Shown here: positions 9,017 through 17,039 of the stretch, one piece after another | How the letters are laid out: each line of letters starts with the position of its first letter | How positions within the stretch are numbered: the stretch's first letter is position 1 | Source: Parasedimentitalea psychrophila | GTDB lineage: Bacteria; Pseudomonadota; Alphaproteobacteria; Rhodobacterales; Rhodobacteraceae | NCBI RefSeq assembly: GCF_030285785.1 | Contig: NZ_CP127247.1 | Location: 930,001-994,000 of the forward strand | Length of the DNA: 64,000 nt | Direction: 5' to 3' | Position numbers and translations under genes: made by a program | The notes under the pieces: generated by a model | Seen by the model: the letters and a program-made list of their open reading frames with translations, nothing else | Databases searched by the model: none | What the model was told of the DNA's origin: nothing

Positions 9017-10009
9017 ATGTATGCACAGATGGTTCAATCAACCGGCAAAGATGTCAAAACCACTGCCGAAATGACGCCGGAAGAAGCCGCCTTTCAGGCC
9101 CGTATCGACGCCGGTGAGAAAATCGAGCCCAAGGACTGGATGCCGCCGGCCTATCGCAAGACTCTGATCCGTCAAATTGGCCAGCACGCCCATAGCGAAA
9201 TCGTTGGCCAATTGCCCGAGGGCAACTGGATCACCCGTGCCCCGACGCTAGAGCGCAAGGCGATCCTGCTGGCCAAGGTTCAGGACGAGGCCGGCCATGG
9301 CTTGTATCTGTATTGTGCCGCCGAAACGCTGGGCGTGTCGCGGGATGATCTGACCGAAATGCTGCTGGACGGCCGCATGAAATACTCGTCGATCTTCAAC
9401 TACCCGACCCTGAACTGGTCCGACATCGGTGCTGTGGGCTGGCTGGTCGATGGCGCTGCGATCATCAACCAGGTGCCCCTGCAGCGGACCTCGTTTGGCC
9501 CCTATGCCCGCGCCATGGTCCGGGTCTGCAAAGAAGAGAGCTTTCACGCGCGGCAGGGATTTGACGCCATTCGCAAGATGGCCGAAGGCACCCCGGCGCA
9601 AAAGAAAATGGCGCAGGATTCAGTCAACCGTCTGTGGTTCCCGGCGCTGATGATGTTTGGCCCTCCTGACAAGGACTCGGTCCACTCGGAACAGTCGATG
9701 GCCTGGCGGATCAAGATGAACACCAATGACGAGCTGCGTCAGAAGTTTGTCGACCAAACCGTGCCACAGATCGAATTCCTCGGTCTCGACCTGCCGGATC
9801 CCGGCACCAAGTGGAACGAGGAGCGCGGCCATTATGATTACACCGATCCCGACTGGTCGGAGTTCTTTGATGTGATCAAAGGCAACGGCCCTTGCAACGT
9901 CGACCGGCTCGCCGCCCGCAACAAGGCATGGGACGACGGCAAATGGGTCCGCGACGGGCTGCTGGCCCACGCCAGAAAGAAAGCCGCTGCCAAGGTTGCA
10001 GCCGAATAA
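9017..10009 (+). CDS. paaA: 1,2-phenylacetyl-CoA epoxidase catalytic subunit PaaA
   Basis: A 330-residue catalytic subunit of the diiron epoxidase that converts phenylacetyl-CoA to its ring-1,2-epoxide. The fold is ferritin-like. Carboxylate-bridged iron ligands are visible as EAGH (Glu91/His94) and EESFH (Glu174/His177). Length equals the usual PaaA size. It lies 14 bp after paaJ and 21 bp before paaB in the tight order A-B-C-D-E, so the products should be made together for the PaaABCE complex. The N-terminus [10 protein letters not shown] follows a GGGAGA ribosome-binding sequence. Confidence 0.96.
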   Translation: MYAQMVQSTGKDVKTTAEMTPEEAAFQARIDAGEKIEPKDWMPPAYRKTLIRQIGQHAHSEIVGQLPEGNWITRAPTLERKAILLAKVQDEAGHGLYLYCAAETLGVSRDDLTEMLLDGRMKYSSIFNYPTLNWSDIGAVGWLVDGAAIINQVPLQRTSFGPYARAMVRVCKEESFHARQGFDAIRKMAEGTPAQKKMAQDSVNRLWFPALMMFGPPDKDSVHSEQSMAWRIKMNTNDELRQKFVDQTVPQIEFLGLDLPDPGTKWNEERGHYDYTDPDWSEFFDVIKGNGPCNVDRLAARNKAWDDGKWVRDGLLAHARKKAAAKVAAE

Positions 10010-10030
10010 TCTCTCGAGGAGGAATTGAAC

Positions 10031-10315
10031 ATGAAAAACGAATGGCCCCTTTGGGAAGTCTTTATTCGCGGTCAACACGGCATGAGCCACCGCCATGTGG
10101 GCAGCCTGCACGCGCCTGACGCGCAAATGGCGATCAAGAACGCCCGCGACGTCTATACCCGTCGCAACGAAGGTCAGTCGATCTGGGTGGTTGAGGCCAA
10201 CCACATCGCCGCCTCCTCGCCCAGCGACAAAGGCCCGCTGTACGAACCCTCGGAATCCAAGGTCTACCGTCACCCAACCTTCTTTGACATTCCTGACGAT
10301 ATTGGAGCTATGTAA
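10031..10315 (+). CDS. paaB: 1,2-phenylacetyl-CoA epoxidase subunit PaaB
   Basis: A 94-residue small subunit of the epoxidase, needed for complex assembly. It begins MKNEWPLWEVFIRGQHGMSH and carries VGSLHAPDAQMAIKNARDVY and RRNEGQSIWVV, all characteristic of PaaB. ATG 10031 is preceded by GAGGAGG. Its TAA stop overlaps the paaC ATG by one base (TAATG), a translational-coupling arrangement. Confidence 0.95.
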   Translation: MKNEWPLWEVFIRGQHGMSHRHVGSLHAPDAQMAIKNARDVYTRRNEGQSIWVVEANHIAASSPSDKGPLYEPSESKVYRHPTFFDIPDDIGAM

Positions 10316-11088
10316 TGACCGCCCCAACCACAAGGGACGACGCTTTTTTGCAGTTCCTGCTCAGGATGGGCGACAACACCCTGATCCTGGGCCACCGGGT
10401 CAGCGAATGGTGTGGCCATTCCCCGGTTCTGGAGGAAGATATCGCGCTGGCCAATACCGCGCTGGACCTGATCGGTCAGACACAGTTCTGGCTGGGCCTT
10501 GCGGGCGAAGTACAGGGCGACGGGAAATCTGCTGATGACATCGCGTTCCTGCGCGACGTCTGGGATTTTCGCAACATTCTGCTGGTCGAGGTGCCAAATG
10601 GTGACTTTGGCCGCACCCTGATGCGCCAGTTCCTGTTTGATGCCTGGCATTCGATCCAACTTGGCCGGTTGATGACATCCTCGGACAGCCGGGTTGCCGC
10701 CATTGCCGAGAAAACCAGCAAGGAAGTGGCCTACCATCTGGAGCGCTCGGCTGACACTGTTGTTGGTCTGGGCGACGGCACCGAGGAAAGCCACCGCCGC
10801 ATGCAAGAGGCGCTGGATTATCTGTGGCCCTATGTGGGCGAGATGTTCCAGTCAGATGCCATCGATATGGAAATGGTTGCCGCCGGTGTCGCCCCCGACC
10901 CGGCCAGCCTGCGCGACGAATACGATGCCTTGATCGGACGCATTATGGCCACTGCCACGCTGACCATCCCGGACAGCAGCTTTGGCCACAAGGGCGGTCG
11001 CACCGGCAAAATGCACACCGAACACCTGGGCCATCTGCTGACCCAGATGCAATGGCTGCAACGCGCCTATCCCGGTGCCAACTGGTAA
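10315..11088 (+). CDS. paaC: 1,2-phenylacetyl-CoA epoxidase structural subunit PaaC
   Basis: A 257-residue ferritin-like partner of PaaA in the epoxidase. It supports the catalytic subunit but usually has lost a full iron site. The N-terminal region FLLRMGDNTLILGHRVSEWC with EEDIALANTALDLIGQ and the C-terminal HTEHLGHLLTQMQWLQRAYP are diagnostic. It starts within the paaB stop codon. A 95-bp gap with a hairpin separates it from paaD, the only wide gap inside the operon. Confidence 0.95.
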   Translation: MTAPTTRDDAFLQFLLRMGDNTLILGHRVSEWCGHSPVLEEDIALANTALDLIGQTQFWLGLAGEVQGDGKSADDIAFLRDVWDFRNILLVEVPNGDFGRTLMRQFLFDAWHSIQLGRLMTSSDSRVAAIAEKTSKEVAYHLERSADTVVGLGDGTEESHRRMQEALDYLWPYVGEMFQSDAIDMEMVAAGVAPDPASLRDEYDALIGRIMATATLTIPDSSFGHKGGRTGKMHTEHLGHLLTQMQWLQRAYPGANW

Positions 11089-11112
11089 CCGGCCAGCAAT
11101 TACATCCGGCTT

Positions 11113-11156
11113 CTTGCAAGAAACCGGGACGGAATTTTCAAAAATTCCGGTGCAAG
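11113..11156 (+). other. Intercistronic hairpin between paaC and paaD
   Basis: Nested inverted repeats: outer CTTGCA (11113-11118) / TGCAAG (11151-11156) and inner CGGAATTTT (11130-11138) / AAAATTCCG (11141-11149) around CA. The inner arm is a perfect 9-bp stem. No T-run follows, so an RNA-processing or stability element is more likely than a terminator. Confidence 0.55.
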
Positions 11157-11183
11157 ACGCGACGTTTGGAACCCAAGGATGGC

Positions 11184-11651
11184 ATGGACATGACGCGACC
11201 CTCCTCAGAGCAGATCTGGCAATGGCTGGATACCGTACCCGATCCGGAAATTCCGGTGATCTCGCTGGTAGATCTGGGCATCATTCGCGGCGTCGAGTGG
11301 AACGGCGATATGCTGACCGTCTCGGTCACGCCAACCTACTCGGGCTGCCCGGCCACCTCGATCATCAACCTCGATATCGAAACCGCGCTGCGCGATCACG
11401 GCATCGAAAAACTGGAACTGAAAACCCAGATTTCCCCGGCCTGGACCACCGACTGGCTCAGCGATAAGGGCCGCGCCAGGCTGGAAGACTACGGCATCGC
11501 GCCGCCGCAACCCGCAGGCGGGCCCGACCGCTGCCCCAACTGCCGCAGTACCAATCTCACCAAGGTCAGCCAGTTTGGCTCGACCCCCTGCAAGGCTCAC
11601 TGGCGCTGCCAGGACTGCCTTGAACCTTTTGATTATTTCAAGTGCATCTGA
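11184..11651 (+). CDS. paaD: PaaD, phenylacetate epoxidase maturation protein
   Basis: A 155-residue protein of the MIP18/DUF59 family fused to a C-terminal zinc-ribbon, thought to help mature the iron cofactors of the epoxidase. The DUF59 part contains TVPDPEIPVISLVDLGIIR and TPTYSGCPAT with its conserved cysteine. The ribbon shows CPNC and CQDC plus a terminal cysteine in FDYFKCI. I chose ATG 11184; a second ATG two codons on is equally possible. The reading frame remains open far upstream inside paaC, but that extension is paaC antiphase sequence without PaaD similarity. Confidence 0.93.
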   Translation: MDMTRPSSEQIWQWLDTVPDPEIPVISLVDLGIIRGVEWNGDMLTVSVTPTYSGCPATSIINLDIETALRDHGIEKLELKTQISPAWTTDWLSDKGRARLEDYGIAPPQPAGGPDRCPNCRSTNLTKVSQFGSTPCKAHWRCQDCLEPFDYFKCI

Positions 11652-11661
11652 GGAGAGACCC

Positions 11662-12735
11662 ATGGCGCGCTTTCACGACCTGACCGTTACAGAGATTCAC
11701 AAGACCATCCGCGACGCCGTGGTGGTCACCCTCAAGCCCGTCAATGGCGCGGCTGAGCATTTTGACTTTACCCAGGGCCAGTACCTGACCTTTCGCCGCG
11801 ACTTTGACGGCGAAGAACTGCGCAGGTCCTACTCGATCTGTGCGGGCAAAGACGAAGGTATATTGCAGGTTGGCATCAAACGCGTTGACGGCGGTGCCTT
11901 TTCAACCTGGGCCAATCAGGACCTGAAGGTCGGCGACACTCTGCAGGCGATGCCACCGATGGGCAGCTTCTTCACTCCGGTTGCGGCGGATGCGCACAAA
12001 CACTACCTCGGCTTTGCCGGCGGATCAGGCGTCACCCCGGTGCTGTCGATCCTGAAGACCACGCTCGCGTCTGAGCCCAACTCGCGCTTCACGCTGGTCT
12101 ATGCCAACAAGGGGGTGAACACGATCATGTTCCGTGAGGAGCTGGAGGACCTGAAGAACCTCTATATGACCCGCCTCAACGTGATCCACATTCTGGAAAG
12201 CGACGCCCAGGAAATCGACCTGTTCACCGGGTTGGTGACAGAAGAGAAATGCGCTTTGTTGTTCCAGCATTGGATCGACATCAAAAACACCGACACCGCC
12301 TTTATCTGCGGTCCTGAACCGATGATGCTGGGCATCGCAGCTGCCCTGCGCACCGCCGGGCTGGACGACGCCCAAATCAAGTTCGAACTGTTTGCCAGCG
12401 CCCAACCGGGCCGTGCGGCACGCAAGGCGGTCTCAGCTGGTGCCACCAGCAGCGGCAACCTGACCCGCGCCGCCATCACCCTGGACGGCGCCACCCGCAC
12501 CATCGAGATGGCCAAGGACCTGACCATCCTTGATGCCGCTTTGGGCAATGCTATGGATGTGCCCTATGCCTGCAAGGCCGGGGTCTGTTCGACCTGTCGC
12601 TGCAAGGTGATCGAAGGCGAAGTGGAAATGGCTGTCAATCACTCGCTCGAGGATTACGAAGTCGAAAAGGGCTATGTCCTGTCCTGCCAGTCCTATCCGG
12701 TGACCGACACCGTGGTGGTAGACTACGATCAATAA
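11662..12735 (+). CDS. paaE: Phenylacetyl-CoA epoxidase reductase PaaE
   Basis: A 357-residue NAD(P)H reductase that passes electrons to the PaaABC oxygenase. The N-terminal ferredoxin-reductase domain has the FAD motif RRSYSICAG and the nucleotide-binding GFAGGSGVTPVLSILK and FICGPEPMM. The C-terminal plant-type [2Fe-2S] domain shows CKAGVCSTCRCKV with its further cysteine in VLSCQSYP. ATG 11662 follows GAGGAGAGACCC. Length and domain order are those of PaaE. It is followed 22 bp later by an extra PaaA/PaaC-family gene. Confidence 0.95.
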   Translation: MARFHDLTVTEIHKTIRDAVVVTLKPVNGAAEHFDFTQGQYLTFRRDFDGEELRRSYSICAGKDEGILQVGIKRVDGGAFSTWANQDLKVGDTLQAMPPMGSFFTPVAADAHKHYLGFAGGSGVTPVLSILKTTLASEPNSRFTLVYANKGVNTIMFREELEDLKNLYMTRLNVIHILESDAQEIDLFTGLVTEEKCALLFQHWIDIKNTDTAFICGPEPMMLGIAAALRTAGLDDAQIKFELFASAQPGRAARKAVSAGATSSGNLTRAAITLDGATRTIEMAKDLTILDAALGNAMDVPYACKAGVCSTCRCKVIEGEVEMAVNHSLEDYEVEKGYVLSCQSYPVTDTVVVDYDQ

Positions 12736-12757
12736 AACGTTGGATGGAGAGACCACC

Positions 12758-13519
12758 ATGGCCGATGATATGAGCATTGAAAACTACCTCGCTGCCGGCG
12801 GCGTGCTGACCAGCCCCAGCAATGTGCCACCGCGCTACCGCGCTGAGTTGATGAAAATCATGGCGATCTTTGTCGACAGCGAACTGGCCGGTGCGGCTGG
12901 CTTTGCCGAGGTGATCAACGCCGGTCCCGGTGTCCGAGAACGGATGGCAGCCGCCAAGATCGTGTATGAAAAGACCGCCAACGCCGATCAAATCCTGACC
13001 CTGATGGGAGAGTTTGGCGCCGATACCACACGCTATGCCAACCACCACCCCTGGACCGCACGCCTGCCCCGGGAGGCCGCTGTCACCCAGCATCGCAGCG
13101 ATCACGACATGCGGCTGGCGGTGTTCAACGCGCCGCTCACCGGCTGGGCAGATGCGGTGGTGATGAACCTGCTGATGGGTCTCGCTGTGGCGGTGCAGCT
13201 TGATGAGTTGCAGCAGGTCTCGTACCAGCCCCTGGCCGAGGCTTTTCGCACCATCCTGCCGATCGAGGCACAACATGCCGAACTGGCGGACAAAGGCCTG
13301 AGCACCCTGTCCGAACAGCGCCCCGCCGCCGCCTTGCAGGAATTGGTAAACTACTGGTGGCCCCGCGTCGCCGCCAGCTTTGGCACTGAAACTTCGCAGA
13401 AATTCGACGGGCTCAGGGCCATGGGGCTGCGTAAGAACAGCAACGCCGCGCTCAAGGCCCGCTGGCAGCAAGCGGCCACCGAGGCGCTGGCAAAACACGG
13501 ATTGAAGCCCGCGTCCTGA
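12758..13519 (+). CDS. PaaA/PaaC-family ferritin-like protein, extra gene of the paa operon
   Basis: A 253-residue protein that resembles PaaA/PaaC (phenylacetic acid catabolic family) in NHHPW, ADAVVMNLLMGLAVAVQLDE, then SYQPLAEAF and IEAQHAEL. I see EAQH as a possible metal-ligand pair but not a complete set of four carboxylates and two histidines. It is distinct from PaaA and PaaC, which are both present upstream. ATG 12758 has GGAGAG before it; an upstream TTG at 12740 is less likely. It closes the operon, followed by a palindromic repeat. A structural or regulatory companion of the epoxidase is the natural guess, not shown. Confidence 0.75.
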   Translation: MADDMSIENYLAAGGVLTSPSNVPPRYRAELMKIMAIFVDSELAGAAGFAEVINAGPGVRERMAAAKIVYEKTANADQILTLMGEFGADTTRYANHHPWTARLPREAAVTQHRSDHDMRLAVFNAPLTGWADAVVMNLLMGLAVAVQLDELQQVSYQPLAEAFRTILPIEAQHAELADKGLSTLSEQRPAAALQELVNYWWPRVAASFGTETSQKFDGLRAMGLRKNSNAALKARWQQAATEALAKHGLKPAS

Positions 13520-13531
13520 GGTCGGCACCGA

Positions 13532-13602
13532 TGGTCTCCCGCCCGGAACAAGGGCATCAAGGATGCCCGTTCCCGTTGGGCGTGGCGCGCCTGGCGGCGC
13601 GC
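13532..13602 (+). repeat. GC-rich palindromic repeat, copy 1 (degenerate)
   Basis: Contains CTCCCGCCC (13536-13544), a hairpin GGGCATC/GATGCCC (13552-13568) extended by GGAAC/GTTCC, then TTGGGCGTGGCGC and a short stem GCGCGCC/GGCGCGC (13585-13602). Bases 13562-13588 match copy 2 (25298-25324) with one difference. The long perfect palindrome of the other copies is truncated here. It may serve as the end of the paa transcript. Confidence 0.65.
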
Positions 13603-13617
13603 AAACAGTGTGGTGGG

Positions 13618-14631
13618 TCAGCGGACCCGCGCTTGCAAACCTGTCATTTCATCACCGAAACAAGCGTCGAATCCACGCAGCCATGGCCCATATTTTGTCA
13701 AATCGGGTAAGCGCCTTGCAACATCCGCCTCAATCCGGGGGCTGGCCCAATAATCCTCGTTTGAAAGCAGGTTCTCAAGTGGGCTGGAGAAGGGATGATA
13801 GGAAGTGCTCAATACCGAGGCCCCAAGGGCTGTGCAGCGGTCCGCAGATTCTGAGCAGTTGCGACGACAAAACTGGGCCAATGGCTGAAGCGATGGTACG
13901 TTTATCGTATGGCTGATTGCAATTTCGGCGCCTCGACCACCTTCCCACAAATCGCGGGGAAAGAACTGCACCCAGCTCAGCCTGTCTTCAGCTGTAATGC
14001 CGTTTTCAATGTCTGAGGCGTTTATGCTTCTATACTTTCCCGGCAGAATAGAAACACCAGCATAATTCGGTGTCCTGCCTGATGGTATTCTTCTCAGAGA
14101 GTCTGCCAATACGATCGCGTCTTTTGGCAGATCCTCAACCGACAGCAAGGCATTACTGGCTTCGTCGGCAAAGCCATTTTGGATGAGCACGTTCGTTGTT
14201 CGAAGGCCCAAGGTGATCTCACCAAACGTCAAGAGTGCGATGGCAGGCCCTTCCCGCTCTCTGATGTTTTTGGACTGCAACAAGGCCAAGGCCAATGGCA
14301 CATCCACCTGCGCCGTCTTCAGCCAGCTTTTACCCGACAATCCACCGGGTTGGCGCAGCAAGGCCACTCTTTCAGCCCGGGGCAGAGAACCGGTAACATG
14401 CGCATGAAGATGCGTTTCTTCGGCCACCCGCGCGAGAAATATCTGAGCGGCGCGATTGTCCTGCCGCGCCAGTTCCGCCAACTGGCTCAGCGCCCCCATG
14501 TCTTTCCCGTCCAACCAATCTTGCAGGGCAGTCTGAAAGGCAGGGCTATCCTGTCCGGGAATTTCGACCGCACTTGCAGGCAAAGCAAAAGTTAAGAGCA
14601 AAGCCACCAGGGCTGGGAAAAGAGGTTTCAT
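13618..14631 (-). CDS. Secreted protein of unknown function
   Basis: A 337-residue protein with a clear Sec signal peptide (MKPLFPALVALLLTFALPASA, likely cleaved after residue 21), so periplasmic or exported. No family is recognised. The first half (residues 30-200) is alpha-helical in character and rich in Ala/Leu with phrases such as LAELARQDNRAAQIFLARVA, reminiscent of helical tandem repeats (Sel1/TPR style), but I cannot assign a repeat period. Four cysteines around CRRNCSESADRC could form disulfides. It lies convergent with the paa operon and back to back with the TTL-like gene. Base composition is more AT-rich than its flanks, which hints at accessory origin. Confidence 0.7.
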   Translation of the reverse strand: MKPLFPALVALLLTFALPASAVEIPGQDSPAFQTALQDWLDGKDMGALSQLAELARQDNRAAQIFLARVAEETHLHAHVTGSLPRAERVALLRQPGGLSGKSWLKTAQVDVPLALALLQSKNIREREGPAIALLTFGEITLGLRTTNVLIQNGFADEASNALLSVEDLPKDAIVLADSLRRIPSGRTPNYAGVSILPGKYRSINASDIENGITAEDRLSWVQFFPRDLWEGGRGAEIAISHTINVPSLQPLAQFCRRNCSESADRCTALGASVLSTSYHPFSSPLENLLSNEDYWASPRIEADVARRLPDLTKYGPWLRGFDACFGDEMTGLQARVR

Positions 14632-14798
14632 CTGAGATCAATCAATCAAGGAATTTTTTATACCCGGAACCACAACTATAACTTTCGGTTGTGTTTAGAA
14701 GTGGAACGCAACCCCGAGGCGCATTGCCGCGCCGCCCAAGCATTGTCCTGGCCGATGCCAAATTGCCCGTACGCGCAACAGCCCCCCGAACGCATAAC

Positions 14799-14832
14799 GG
14801 TCTGGACGGCTGACCCATTGCTGCCTAGGCTT
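14799..14832 (+). repeat. 34-bp direct repeat, copy 1, upstream of the TTL-like gene
   Basis: An exact 34-base match to 16109-16142, beginning GGTCTGGACGGCTGACCCAT and ending in CCTAGGCTT. It ends 29 bases before the ATG of the TTL-like gene. Weaker similarity continues to both start codons, so the copies look like a duplicated promoter/leader. CTGGAC and TAGGCT, 18 bases apart, could act as -35/-10 elements, but this is a weak match. Confidence 0.8.
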
Positions 14833-14861
14833 CCCCAAACCTCATTTCGCCGAGACATCCC

Positions 14862-15989
14862 ATGGCTTCAGACGACATTTATTTTGACAGCAGCTCCAGG
14901 GCGGCCAGAAAAGCGATGCATCTCGAAGGCCTTAAAGAAACGTCCCAGCACCGGGATGCGGCAATTCTTTGGCTTCGCAAGAATTACAAACGGCAAATTG
15001 GCAAATTGGGACCCCACCAGCTCATCAATCACTTTCAAAATGAGTCGGCGATCATCAACAAGGGGTATTTGACAGAAACACTGGCCCAACACGATCAGCA
15101 GCGAACCAAAAACTCACTGGAGATGTCGCAATTTTACCGGGAGAGTTATCGACTGTATGACCCCGCCGAGCGGCAAATGTTTTTCAGCCAGCTGCCCGAG
15201 ATCGACACAGCTGACAATCTATGGATCTATAAGCCCGGCAACAATTCAAGGGGCCGTGGCATCAAGATCATGTGGCAGTTCGACGAATTGCGGGCGCAAT
15301 ATGCCGCGCTGGGACAGCAGCCGATTACGGCCAAGCGTGATCAGGGAATCATGCAGCGGTACATAAACAACCCGTTGCTGTTGGAGGGGCGAAAATCCGA
15401 ACTTCGGGTCTACTGGCTTATTGCCAGTCTCGATCCGTTGCTGGTGTTGCTATATCCCGAGGCGACAGTGCGGCTCAACAGCCTGCCCTACAAACTTGAC
15501 GATTTTGACAATCAACTGGTGCATGTGACCAATGTTTATCAGCAAAAAAACCACCCCGGCTATGATCCGAGCGTGGTTTTGAAATGGAAATTCGAGGACC
15601 TGGGGCGCTATTTATCCCAACAGCTTGGAATTACCGATGCAGACTTCCTTCAGGCTAAATTAATTCCGCAAATCCGGCGAATACTTCATACGGTGTCCTT
15701 GGCGTCGCGCGAAAGACTGAAACTAAGATATCCAAAACAAGGGGATTGTTTTGCGGTGTTTGGCGCCGATCTGATGCTCGATCAAGACCTAAATCCCTGG
15801 CTACTGGAGGTGCAGAAAAGCCCTGGCTTGAGCTTTAGCGACGTGGTGAAACGCGATGTCATCCCGCCAATGCTCGGCGAGGCGGCAAGAATTATGCTGG
15901 AAATTCGCAATCGTCGGCGCAACGGTCAGTGCCTCAAAGGCTTACAAAGCGTCGACAAATACCAATGGGTTGTAAATGAGGCCGAGTGA
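14862..15989 (+). CDS. Tubulin-tyrosine-ligase-like (TTL family) ATP-grasp protein
   Basis: A 375-residue cytosolic protein with the eukaryote-type TTL signature in order: NLWIYKPGNNSRGRGIKIM (119-137, nucleotide loop), QRYINNPLLLEGRKSELRVY (165-184), HVTN (211-214, compare HLTN in TTLs), and CFAVFGADLMLDQDLNPWLL (296-315) followed by EVQKSPGL. TTL enzymes ligate an amino acid to a protein or peptide C-terminus or side chain using ATP. In the canonical E-x-N magnesium motif the asparagine is Gln here (Glu316, Gln318). No signal peptide or membrane segment is visible. Base composition is more AT-rich than surrounding genes. Exact 34-bp repeats flank it. Substrate unknown; neighbours give no clue. 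Confidence 0.85.
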   Translation: MASDDIYFDSSSRAARKAMHLEGLKETSQHRDAAILWLRKNYKRQIGKLGPHQLINHFQNESAIINKGYLTETLAQHDQQRTKNSLEMSQFYRESYRLYDPAERQMFFSQLPEIDTADNLWIYKPGNNSRGRGIKIMWQFDELRAQYAALGQQPITAKRDQGIMQRYINNPLLLEGRKSELRVYWLIASLDPLLVLLYPEATVRLNSLPYKLDDFDNQLVHVTNVYQQKNHPGYDPSVVLKWKFEDLGRYLSQQLGITDADFLQAKLIPQIRRILHTVSLASRERLKLRYPKQGDCFAVFGADLMLDQDLNPWLLEVQKSPGLSFSDVVKRDVIPPMLGEAARIMLEIRNRRRNGQCLKGLQSVDKYQWVVNEAE

Positions 15990-16108
15990 AATCCCGTCAT
16001 CACCGGATAAAGCCACCTTTTCAACACCCCCTCCCTAGCCAAGGCTGAGCTGAGCCGCCTGGCCAGTCCTTTCGCGCCGCGCTGCAGCCTCAGGCGCAGC
16101 CCATAAAA

Positions 16109-16142
16109 GGTCTGGACGGCTGACCCATTGCTGCCTAGGCTT
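16109..16142 (+). repeat. 34-bp direct repeat, copy 2, upstream of the class IV aminotransferase
   Basis: Identical to 14799-14832 and ending 33 bases before the aminotransferase ATG. The pair brackets exactly one gene, the TTL-like ORF. Either that gene was inserted with a copy of this leader, or the element is a dispersed intergenic repeat. Confidence 0.8.
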
Positions 16143-16175
16143 TGCGCAACCCTATTTCCTTGTTGAGGCACCCTG

Positions 16176-17039
16176 ATGGCGACTGGCAGCAATATCCGCA
16201 CTTATTTCAATGGCAGTTGGCACGACGGCAACCTGCCGATCATGCGGGCTGCTGATCACGCGGCCTGGCTTGGCTCTTCGGTGTTTGACGGTGCGCGTCT
16301 TTTTGATGGGCTGACCCCTGATCTGGACCTGCATTGCGCCCGCATCAATCGCTCGGCCGAGGCCCTGATGCTGACTCCGACCGTTACCGTTAGCGACATG
16401 GTGGAGATCGCGCACGAAGGTCTGGCGTCATATGACACTGGTGCCGCAGTCTATATCCGGCCGATGTACTGGGGTATCGACGGCGATGTCACCGCCATCG
16501 TTCCCTCGCCCAACGCCACCGGATTTGCGCTGTGTCTGGAGCAAATTCCGATGGCCCCCGCCAGTGCCAGTGCCACCCTGACCCGCACCCGGTTCTGTCG
16601 CCCGGTGCTGGACAGCGCGGTGGTCAACGCCAAGGCCGGCTGCCTGTATCCCAACAACGCCCGCATGCTGCGCGAGGCCCAGTCCAAGGGGTTCTCTAAC
16701 GCGCTGGTGCTGGATCCCCTTGGCAATGTGGCAGAAACCGCCACCGCCAATATCTTTATGGTACGCGACGGAGAGGTGTTTACCCCAATCGCCAATGGCA
16801 CCTTCCTTAGCGGCATCACCCGCGCCCGCCATATCACCAACCTGCGCGCCAATGGCATCACCGTACACGAGACGGTGCTGGGCTATGCTGATTTCGAGAC
16901 GGCGGACGAGGTGTTCACCTCTGGCAACATGAGCAAGGTCACCCCGGTCACCGCTTTTGACGATTGCCAGTATCAAATAGGCCCCGTGACAAAACAACTG
17001 CGTGAAATGTATTGGGATTGGGCGCGATCGCATGACTGA
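16176..17039 (+). CDS. Branched-chain-type class IV aminotransferase
   Basis: A 287-residue PLP-dependent fold-IV transaminase. The PLP lysine sits in VVNAKAGCLYPNNARMLREA, and the C-terminal glutamate/threonine region is ETATANIFMVRDG with FLSGITRARHI. Such enzymes interconvert branched-chain 2-oxo acids and amino acids with glutamate. Subgroups act on D-amino acids or aminodeoxychorismate; the sequence FDGARLFDG near the N-terminus fits BCAT-like proteins. Its last eight bases overlap the start of the AbrB-family transporter gene, so the two are coupled. Confidence 0.85.
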   Translation: MATGSNIRTYFNGSWHDGNLPIMRAADHAAWLGSSVFDGARLFDGLTPDLDLHCARINRSAEALMLTPTVTVSDMVEIAHEGLASYDTGAAVYIRPMYWGIDGDVTAIVPSPNATGFALCLEQIPMAPASASATLTRTRFCRPVLDSAVVNAKAGCLYPNNARMLREAQSKGFSNALVLDPLGNVAETATANIFMVRDGEVFTPIANGTFLSGITRARHITNLRANGITVHETVLGYADFETADEVFTSGNMSKVTPVTAFDDCQYQIGPVTKQLREMYWDWARSHD

